From NCBI GenBank assembly GCA_027622795.1, contig JAQBZA010000060.1, positions 1-12,185 on the forward strand: DNA of 12,185 nucleotides, given 5' to 3'. Shown piece after piece: positions 7,258 through 12,185 of this stretch (position 1 is the stretch's first letter; each line of letters starts with the position of its first letter). Origin of the DNA: Planctomycetota bacterium (lineage in GTDB: Bacteria; Planctomycetota; Planctomycetia; Pirellulales; UBA1268). Under the pieces are notes generated by a model. It had not been told where the DNA came from. It saw only the letters and a program-made list of their open reading frames with translations, and did no database searches. The translations under genes were made by a program, and so were the position numbers.

Positions 7258-7857
7258 TCAAAATACCACATGCAGGACGGCGGGGGGGATCGGGCGTGCC
7301 TCCCAACCTGTGCCGGGCAGCGGAGCCGGGTCAAAGGAATCGTCGCTCTCCACAACGAACCGGCTGCCGGACGGGGCCGCGGCCCGCATGGCCTCGATCA
7401 ATGCCATCAGTTCGGCAGACCGTTCGCTGAAGAACGACCACGGCGGCGAGACGAATACCAGCCACGGAGCCACCAGGGGGAGCGGTGGCATTTTCTTGGC
7501 CCACAGCAGGACATCTCCCGGACGAACGTCGGTCTGTCGTTCGATGCCAAGTTGCCGGGCCGAGTGGCGCAGGGCGTCGGCGGTGGGGAAATGCCGTTCG
7601 CATAAAACCGCCTCCGTGGCCCCCCGGCTCACCGCCTCAAACCCCAGAGCACCCGTGCCGGCAAAGAGGTCGATCGCCACCTCGCCCTTCTCCCAGGGGC
7701 CGAGGAGGTCGAAGAGGGTTTCCCGAACACGGTCTTTCATGGGCCGCGTTCGGGCGGCCGGAGCGAATTCGAGTGTCCGTCCCCGGAGCGTGCCGCCAAC
7801 GATCCGTGGGGCACTGGCAGCTTCCCCCGATTCCAAAACTTTGCGGTGACGAGCCAT
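7258..7857 (-). CDS. rsmD: RsmD-family 16S rRNA (guanine966-N2)-methyltransferase
   Basis: This 199-residue Rossmann-fold methyltransferase would use S-adenosylmethionine to methylate G966 of 16S rRNA. The RsmD hallmarks are in order: RIVGGTLRGRTLEF (18-31), RPMKDRVRETLFDLL (38-52), and the SAM-binding motif IDLFAGTGALGFEAVSRGA (62-80). The catalytic motif IV, usually DPPF or DPPY in this family, reads SPPW in VFVSPPWSFF. The C-terminus stops soon after the last predicted strand (VLHVVF) and lacks the usual charged tail. The family call is good, but the altered motif IV leaves the exact target less certain. The ATG at 7857 has no clear Shine-Dalgarno. It is the first gene of the minus-strand run and is divergent from the exported isomerase gene, with 93 bases between the start codons. 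Confidence 0.85.
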   Translation of the reverse strand: MARHRKVLESGEAASAPRIVGGTLRGRTLEFAPAARTRPMKDRVRETLFDLLGPWEKGEVAIDLFAGTGALGFEAVSRGATEAVLCERHFPTADALRHSARQLGIERQTDVRPGDVLLWAKKMPPLPLVAPWLVFVSPPWSFFSERSAELMALIEAMRAAAPSGSRFVVESDDSFDPAPLPGTGWEARPIPPAVLHVVF

Positions 7858-7884
7858 GCGCCGTTAATGTAAGGGGAGCAGCCG

Positions 7885-7900
7885 CCTGTCGAAAGGCAGG
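7885..7900. promoter_or_regulatory. Hairpin in the divergent rsmD / isomerase intergenic region
   Basis: On the plus strand, CCTGTC, loop GAAA and GGCAGG form a 6-bp stem (one G-U pair) capped by a GNRA-type tetraloop. It lies in the 5' leader of the peptidyl-prolyl isomerase gene. The intergenic space must also hold promoters for both divergent genes, but no clear -35/-10 pair was found. The size and composition resemble the hairpins in the pil spacers. Confidence 0.4.
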
Positions 7901-7950
7901 GCCGATATGCGTCCGCCAAACCAGCCACATTTCTGCCCAGGATGTCCCGA

Positions 7951-9054
7951 ATGCGCTCCCGATTCACGCTCACGCTCGTCGCCGTCCTCGCGGCCTCCAC
8001 CACCTCCCGCGCCCCGGCTGCCGACGCCGCTCAGGCCAAGGCCGACTTTGCCGCCGCCCGCAATGAACTCCGGGAATGCGTCGCCGAACTGGAAGGCCTG
8101 CGGGCTGAATACCAGCAGCCCAACGCCGACAAGCCGGCAATCGAGGCCAAGTTCAACGCCACCAAAGCGCGTGCTCAGGCGGCCAACGATCGGCTCGAGG
8201 GCTCGGCCTTTGCGGCCATCGCCGCCGATCCCACCGACGCCTCGGTACTCGATATCTGCGGCACCCTGATTGCCGTGGCCGTTCAGCAGGATGATCCAAC
8301 GACCGCCCTCGAGCGGGCCGAGGTGCTCGACGCTGCCGGCGTAAAAAATGGTGACATTGCGATGATGGCTGCCGACGCGGCCGTGAAACTCTCGCAGCTC
8401 GACGACGCAGAGTCCTGGCTGAAGAAGGCCGGTGCCGCCGGTGTGGACGAGAAGAAGGTGGCTGGTTTGATGGCCGCCATCGAACGTGAACGCCCGAAGG
8501 TCGAGAAGGAAATGGCCGCCCGGGCAGCGGAGGCCAAGGCCGACGACCTGCCACGGGTGAAGATTTCGACCTCCAAAGGAGACATCGAGGTCGAACTCTT
8601 CGAGAACGAGGCACCCAACACCGTAGCCAACTTCATTGAACTTGTCGAAAAGGGGTTTTACGACGGAACGCCATTCCATCGCGTGATCGGTGGCTTCATG
8701 GCCCAGGGAGGTGACCCGACTGGCTCCGGCCGGGGTGGCCCGGGCTATGCGATCGCCTGCGAGTGTGATGCCCCCGGCGCCCGCAGGCATTTTCTCGGCA
8801 CCCTTTCGATGGCGCATGCCGGCAAAGATACGGGGGGCTCGCAATTCTTCCTGACGTTTGTGCCGACGGAGCATCTCGACGGAAAACACACCGTTTTCGG
8901 CCGTGTCATCAAGGGCTTCGAGGTGTTGCCACAATTGATTCGCACCGAGGGGGCCCCTCCGGGAAGCGAACAGGATAAAATTGAGAAGGCATCGGTCGTC
9001 CGTAAAAGGAGTCATCCCTATGAATCGAAGAAACTTCCCGACCCCCGTGGCTGA
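7951..9054 (+). CDS. Exported cyclophilin-type peptidyl-prolyl cis-trans isomerase with helical N-terminal extension
   Basis: The product (367 residues from this start) begins with a basic n-region and a hydrophobic stretch (FTLTLVAVLAAS) ending near TSRAPAADA, a Sec signal peptide. Residues about 28-195 are Ala-rich and helical, with repeat-like spacing that could be degenerate TPR helices. The cyclophilin domain covers about 202-350. It includes FHRVIGGFMAQGGDPTGSG with the catalytic Arg, GTLSMAHAGKDTGGSQFF, and HLDGKHTVFGRV, so the active site is intact. It catalyses isomerisation of Xaa-Pro bonds and should act outside the cytoplasm. An AGGA at 7939-7942 sits 8 bases before the ATG at 7951 and overlaps an earlier in-frame ATG at 7942, so 7951 is preferred; the difference is three residues. 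Its end overlaps the msrB start by 35 bases. Confidence 0.9.
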   Translation: MRSRFTLTLVAVLAASTTSRAPAADAAQAKADFAAARNELRECVAELEGLRAEYQQPNADKPAIEAKFNATKARAQAANDRLEGSAFAAIAADPTDASVLDICGTLIAVAVQQDDPTTALERAEVLDAAGVKNGDIAMMAADAAVKLSQLDDAESWLKKAGAAGVDEKKVAGLMAAIERERPKVEKEMAARAAEAKADDLPRVKISTSKGDIEVELFENEAPNTVANFIELVEKGFYDGTPFHRVIGGFMAQGGDPTGSGRGGPGYAIACECDAPGARRHFLGTLSMAHAGKDTGGSQFFLTFVPTEHLDGKHTVFGRVIKGFEVLPQLIRTEGAPPGSEQDKIEKASVVRKRSHPYESKKLPDPRG

Positions 9055-9673
9055 AGACAAAGTCTGGCGGCTGCCGAGAAGTGTGTTTGCTGCGCTGCGG
9101 GCCACGATGGTCGCGCCGGTTGTGACAGGTCTGTTTTTCCTGGGAGTCTTGCCCGTGTCTGCCGATGACAAAACTGTTTCCCGCAACCCCGCCGAGACGC
9201 GACGGTTGGAGGATGACGAACTCCCGCAAAGCAACGTGGAGTGGCGAAAGCGGCTCACCGAGGAGCAGTTTGAGGTAACGCAGCGAAAGGGCACGGAGCG
9301 GGCCTTTACCGGCAAGTATTGGAACACGAAGACCCCCGGTACCTATCGCTGCATCTGCTGCGGGGAGCCACTCTTTCGCTCCAACGAGAAATTCGACAGC
9401 GGCTGCGGCTGGCCGAGCTTTTTCGCGCCGATCGACGCGAAGCAAGGAGATGTGAAGGGAGACGTGATCGCCGAGCATGAAGACGCCTCGCTGGCCGGGA
9501 TCCCCGGCTTTGGTGTCCGTACGGAGGTGACCTGCCGCCGTTGTGGTGCTCATCTGGGGCATGTCTTCAACGACGGCCCGCCCCCGACTGGACTTCGCTA
9601 CTGCATCAATTCTGCATCGATCGCGCTCGATGCGAAGAAGCCGGAAGAGAAAGAGCCGAGCGAGAAGGATTAA
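9020..9673 (+). CDS. msrB: Exported peptide methionine (R)-S-oxide reductase
   Basis: This 217-residue protein reduces methionine-R-sulfoxide in oxidised proteins. The MsrB domain runs from about residue 75 to 203: WRKRLTEEQFEVTQRKGTE, then two zinc-binding CXXC pairs (C111/C114 in YRCICCG and C172/C175 in CRRCG). SGCGWPSF (127-134) holds a candidate resolving Cys, and RYCINSASI holds catalytic Cys195. A long N-terminus with basic residues and a hydrophobic core (VAPVVTGLFFLGVLPVSA, about 31-48) indicates a signal peptide or membrane anchor, so it should act outside the cytoplasm. The start at 9020 is chosen because AGGAG (9007-9011) lies 8 bases upstream; a start at 9107 would give a shorter signal. 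The gene begins inside the end of the isomerase gene, implying translational coupling and a joint role in envelope protein folding and repair. No MsrA domain is present. Confidence 0.93.
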   Translation: MNRRNFPTPVAEDKVWRLPRSVFAALRATMVAPVVTGLFFLGVLPVSADDKTVSRNPAETRRLEDDELPQSNVEWRKRLTEEQFEVTQRKGTERAFTGKYWNTKTPGTYRCICCGEPLFRSNEKFDSGCGWPSFFAPIDAKQGDVKGDVIAEHEDASLAGIPGFGVRTEVTCRRCGAHLGHVFNDGPPPTGLRYCINSASIALDAKKPEEKEPSEKD

Positions 9674-9681
9674 ACGATCCA

Positions 9682-9721
9682 GAGCAGCGGGCAAAGCCTG
9701 GCAACACGACGGCCCGCTCTC
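9682..9721. terminator. Bidirectional hairpin between convergent msrB and lipoprotein genes
   Basis: AGCGGGC (9686-9692) pairs with GCCCGCT (9712-9718). After a one-base bulge the stem continues with GAG (9682-9684) and CTC (9719-9721), around a 19-base loop. It fills the short space between two converging genes, the usual place for a shared terminator. Neither side has a T-tract, so it is not a classical intrinsic terminator and may act with Rho or protect 3' ends. Confidence 0.45.
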
Positions 9722-9724
9722 GCG

Positions 9725-10129
9725 TCAGCGTTTCAGCTCGATGATGACGTTATTTTCACCCGGCGCAACCGTGACGGTGATGTCAGTCGAGGATTCGCTC
9801 CAGTATTTATCCGGGAGGGAGTTGTCTGTCTTGACCGGAGCGGGCGGGGCATCGTCGCCCGTGGGGGCTGCGAGCTTTGGGGCGAGATAGACGCGGTAGT
9901 CTCCCACGACCAGCTTGGTCGGCAGCGAAAATGAGCCATCCTCGGCAAGATTGGCGGTATCCCCCCCGCCGCTCGTCAGGGAAAAAAACACGACTGCCGC
10001 GTCACCATAGGGCTTGCCGTCGAACAGCACCTGCCCGGCTACAGTGCCAGTGGCAGGGCCGGCGTTGCAGCCGATCGAGATTGCCACCACTGGAAGGGCA
10101 AGGGCAATGAAGGCGCGACGTATAATCAA
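9725..10129 (-). CDS. Small putative lipoprotein with a carboxypeptidase-regulatory-like (transthyretin-like) domain
   Basis: The 134-residue product has a short basic start, a hydrophobic segment and a candidate lipidation Cys at residue 21 (AISIGCNAG). The lipobox is degenerate because Ser occupies -3. The rest is a single beta-sandwich: GTVAGQVLFDGKPYGDAAVVFF (28-49), then EDGSFSLP and VVGDYRVYL, ending in ITVTVAPGENNVIIELKR. This matches the small secreted regulatory-like proteins that in planctomycetes commonly lie next to DUF1559 genes; their function is unknown. The start is TTG, supported by GAGGA about 8 bases upstream, with no ATG nearby. It lies 67 bases after the end of the DUF1559 reading frame and is probably in the same transcript. 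Confidence 0.82.
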   Translation of the reverse strand: MIIRRAFIALALPVVAISIGCNAGPATGTVAGQVLFDGKPYGDAAVVFFSLTSGGGDTANLAEDGSFSLPTKLVVGDYRVYLAPKLAAPTGDDAPPAPVKTDNSLPDKYWSESSTDITVTVAPGENNVIIELKR

Positions 10130-10182
10130 GAGAATCCTCGTTTTTCTTTTGTTGCGGGAGAGAGGAACAGAAGCCGACGGTG

Positions 10183-10192
10183 GGTGGCCACC
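10183..10192. repeat. Perfect 10-bp palindrome GGTGGCCACC after the DUF1559 gene
   Basis: GGTGGCCACC begins just beyond the final DUF1559 stop codon, in the 67-base spacer before the lipoprotein. On the minus strand GGTGG can also pair with CCACC slightly downstream. It could be a weak attenuator or protein site; a chance palindrome is possible. Confidence 0.3.
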
Positions 10193-10196
10193 ATGA

Positions 10197-11204
10197 TCAG
10201 TTCAGGGCACTGGGATTGGCCGACTCGCCATCGTGGCGACAGGCGACGCGTTTGAGGTTATCAAGGCTGACGCTGTTCCCTACGAAGTGGACGCTCCCGT
10301 CACAAAACAGTGCCAGCACGCCATTGGGGTGGAAGGAACTAATGGCGGTGTTGTTGCGATACATGGCATCTGTCTGGCCGCCGACGATCGATTGATAGTT
10401 GGGCTGTTGCCGAACACAGGTGCCACCGGTCTGCCAGAGTCAGCAACCGCTTGGGTGTCCGATGTAGCGGTCATGCCGGGGCCCAAACCAGCCACCAAAA
10501 TAGTTGCTCGTCCTGTTCTGCCCACCAGTCAGACCCGACTGTTCAAACACGAGGGCGGTCTGGGAAAGGCCATCAGTCACGTCCTTGAATTTCCATGTTT
10601 GGTTTGGCGTCAAGACACCGTTGTTGCACGACCACCCATGGCCGCAGTCAGACGTGCCTTTATTCGGATCAGATCCGGGGACATTTCGTGCTGCCCCCTG
10701 ATTCCCCACATAATTGATCATCATCACCGGGCCGCTGTTGTTCGAGCCACCGGGATTGTCGAAGGCCGGAATCGTCGTTGAAGGGCAGCGATAGCCGGAA
10801 ACAAGCAGGTTGCGGAGTACCTCGTTCCCGCCCGAGAGAGCATTGCTGCGAAAGCTGGCAGCCGAGGTGAACGACAACTGGTCATAGACGGCACTCTCTT
10901 CCATGTAGGCCAGCAGTCGCGTTCTCCAGTTGGTGCCGTTGTTTGGCCAGCCGGGATTGAAAGATTCATTTCCCATTGGCAAGGCTTCGTTCTTGCTGTT
11001 GGCATAGTTGTGGAAGGCGAGCCCCATCTGTTTGAGGTTGTTGCTGCACGAACTTCTCCGTGCGGATTCCCGGGCAGCCTGCACGGCCGGCAGGAGAAGG
11101 CCGATCAAAACGCCGATGATCGCTATGACCACGAGCAACTCGACCAACGTGAAACCGGTTCGATCGGCAGCACGAGCCGACACAGCAGAACGAGAGAATG
11201 GCAT
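10197..11204 (-). CDS. DUF1559 pilin-like protein interrupted by an in-frame TGA at codon 255
   Basis: From the ATG at 11204, preceded by AGGAAGG, the frame encodes a prepilin-type leader and helix (RTG|FTLVELLVVIAIIGVLIG, cleavage after Gly17) followed by LLPAVQAARESARR and SNNLKQMGLAFHNY, the DUF1559 hallmark. After 254 codons, at HPSGC, a TGA (10442-10440) interrupts. The same frame continues without gap: LWQTGGTC, then FHPNGVLALFCDGSVHF, an exact H-X9-DG motif that normally ends these proteins, and a final TGA at 10197-10199. Read through, the product has 335 residues, a normal family length; stopping at the first TGA would remove the C-terminal motif. The upstream gene end is 118 bases away. 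Possible explanations are a nonsense mutation, a sequencing error, or recoding as selenocysteine (the codon before is Cys). DUF1559 proteins are abundant in planctomycetes and thought to be exported, pilin-like surface proteins of unknown role. Confidence 0.85.
10440..10442 (-). other. In-frame TGA codon inside the DUF1559 gene; candidate recoding site
   Basis: The codons read GGT TGC TGA CTC TGG, and the frame stays open and conserved for 80 codons afterwards. A weak stem is possible 11-30 bases downstream (CCGG with TCGG, 10429-10410, loop starting with TG), roughly where a bacterial SECIS would lie. The 4-bp pairing is too weak to count as evidence by itself. A simple nonsense mutation remains equally possible. 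Confidence 0.5.
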
Positions 11205-11322
11205 GGCGTTTCCTTCCTGGAGAAAGAAGCTCGGATGACTGCGTGTTGAAACGAACATAAACCCAAGTACCAAGAACCCCCAAGGTCTTGACCGCCAAGA
11301 AAAATTTATCTCTACGCAGGGC
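11205..11322 (-). promoter_or_regulatory. Leader/promoter region of the DUF1559 gene with four CTTGG repeats
   Basis: This 118-base spacer carries a good Shine-Dalgarno (AGGAAGG, 7 bases before the ATG at 11204). It also has four copies of CTTGG in the minus-strand direction (CCAAG on the plus strand at 11263, 11270, 11280 and 11295), and it is more AT-rich than its surroundings around 11300-11310. It is the likely place for a promoter of the DUF1559-lipoprotein pair. I could not assign -35/-10 boxes with confidence. Confidence 0.4.
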
Positions 11323-12185
11323 TCAGGCAAGGGAAGTTTGGGGCTGGCTTATGAATCCGGCCGGTTCCCAGGGGGCCATGACGGTGCCTCGCCAGGTGGC
11401 GAGATCGGCCTGGAGCCGATCACAGGCGGCGCGGCGATCCCGAAGATCACCCCCCCCGGGCCTGGCCACGAGCATCGGCAACGGCGGCGCTTGCCGCCAC
11501 GCGCCGTGTGGAAGCCTCCCCTCAGCGAGTGATATCATGAGGCAGTCCACGCCATGCGGCAGGCTATCGGGCGGCGGGTTGGTGCCGGTCACCTCGAGGG
11601 CGATCAGCATGGTGCCTCGGAACGGTTTGATTGCCGCGATCTGAGCTGTCAGGCCAGGGGTGCTTGTCTCGCCCGGTAGGATCACGAGCATCACGCTCGC
11701 ATGCCGCGCCCACCGCATGCAGCCCACTACCGGATCATCCCCACATCTCGCGATGATTGCCACACCCGCTTCATCGGCGGCTGCGCAGGTGGCGTCTGCC
11801 GGGTCGTCAAGCACCGCCGCTGCCAGCAGTTTACGAAACAGGCTCGGCTCAATGTCAGCTGCCGCGCAGGCCACACCGCGCGGCACCCAGCGCCGCCCCT
11901 CGAGCCACAGCGACCTTCCGCGGATACCGAGTCGTCGCAGGCCGACAAGGCGATCGCATGACGCCATCACATCGCCACCCGCGTGCACCTCCGCCGTCAG
12001 GCGGTAGCGATGTGCCAACTCCGGAGTCCAGTAGCCGGGCTCGGTGAGAATTGCTCTGCCCAACGCGGAACCACCCGTGGCGTTGAACGCTGCGCTGAAT
12101 GGAACGATTGGGCCGGGGCCCAGATCGACCAGCCGCGCCGTCGTGGGCAGCGTGATCGCCAGCCGCGACTCGGGGCCGGTGAGCG
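11323..12185 (-). CDS. Protein resembling the sandwich-barrel junction of glycoside hydrolase family 2, C-terminal part (cut by window edge)
   Basis: The frame is open from the right edge (286 codons visible) to the TGA at 11323, so the start is outside the window. An internal TTG at 12063 could be mistaken for the start, but the 40 codons before it also read as protein (for example PESRLAITLPTTARLVDLG). The segment LTEPGYWTPELAHRYRLTAEV (46-66 of the visible part) resembles the end of the GH2 immunoglobulin-like domain, where substrates of this family have a W-[ST]-P-E-x-P-x-x-Y pattern. LRRLGIRGRSLWLEGRRWVPRGV (82-104) resembles the GH2 entry into the barrel (GFR..., LNGKP, RGV). The barrel part is short and no catalytic Asn-Glu pair is seen, so it may be inactive. 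Confidence that this is a gene is high; the family assignment is tentative. Confidence 0.6.
   Translation of the reverse strand, partial: LTGPESRLAITLPTTARLVDLGPGPIVPFSAAFNATGGSALGRAILTEPGYWTPELAHRYRLTAEVHAGGDVMASCDRLVGLRRLGIRGRSLWLEGRRWVPRGVACAAADIEPSLFRKLLAAAVLDDPADATCAAADEAGVAIIARCGDDPVVGCMRWARHASVMLVILPGETSTPGLTAQIAAIKPFRGTMLIALEVTGTNPPPDSLPHGVDCLMISLAEGRLPHGAWRQAPPLPMLVARPGGGDLRDRRAACDRLQADLATWRGTVMAPWEPAGFISQPQTSLA

Noticed and set aside
6911..7849. A 312-codon plus-strand frame opposite the cupin and rsmD
   Set aside because: It spans two real genes in antisense and has no family features.
7864..9327. A 487-codon minus-strand frame opposite the isomerase and msrB genes
   Set aside because: It crosses two clearly coding plus-strand genes with intact catalytic motifs and shows no recognisable domain.
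10410..10442. A clear SECIS element after the in-frame TGA
   Set aside because: The best pairing found by eye is only 4 bp with a 12-base loop. I therefore do not annotate a SECIS and keep selenocysteine as a hypothesis.
10280..10525. An 81-codon minus-strand frame (starting MGRTGRATIL) across the DUF1559 C-terminus
   Set aside because: It is a different frame from the conserved DUF1559 continuation with H-X9-DG, so it is a shadow rather than a frameshifted remnant.

Overview
The window looks like chromosomal DNA of a GC-rich planctomycete (Planctomycetota). The main reason is a DUF1559 pilin-like protein with the planctomycete hallmark pair of an FTLVELLVVIAIIG-type N-terminus and a C-terminal H-X9-DG motif. 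It is followed by a small regulatory-domain lipoprotein, and the type IV pilus/type II secretion genes use a two-PilB arrangement. No rRNA, tRNA, CRISPR array, transposase or phage gene was seen.

Layout. On the minus strand, read right to left from 7857 to 1, lie rsmD (16S rRNA methyltransferase), a small cupin, a first PilB/GspE-type ATPase, a 365-bp gap, a PilT-type ATPase with an extra N-terminal domain, a second PilB/GspE ATPase, a PilC/GspF platform protein and the first 40 codons of a prepilin cut by the left edge. Together these encode the assembly ATPases, a retraction-type ATPase, the inner-membrane platform and at least one fibre subunit of a type IV pilus or pseudopilus machine. 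The rsmD-cupin-pilB genes are almost contiguous and look co-transcribed, as do pilT-pilB-pilC-prepilin. The spacers after pilT and pilB are short, lack clear ribosome binding sites and carry small GC-rich hairpins.

On the plus strand, 7951 to 9673, are two overlapping genes for exported proteins: a cyclophilin-type peptidyl-prolyl isomerase with a helical N-terminal extension, and a methionine sulfoxide reductase B with a long signal sequence. They look like an envelope protein-folding and repair pair. A hairpin at 9682-9721 separates them from the convergent genes that follow.

On the minus strand, 12185 to 9725, are the 3' end of a protein resembling the sandwich-barrel junction of glycoside hydrolase family 2, then the DUF1559 pilin-like gene, then the lipoprotein. 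The DUF1559 gene contains an in-frame TGA at codon 255. The same frame then continues for 80 more well-conserved codons carrying the H-X9-DG motif. Selenocysteine recoding, readthrough or a recent nonsense mutation (or sequencing error) could each explain it; this is the most interesting point in the window.

Other points worth a second look are a duplicated PAS-like N-domain in PilT, an extra predicted membrane segment inside the second half of PilC, and the altered Walker B flank (RQAPN in place of RQDPD) in one of the two PilB paralogues.
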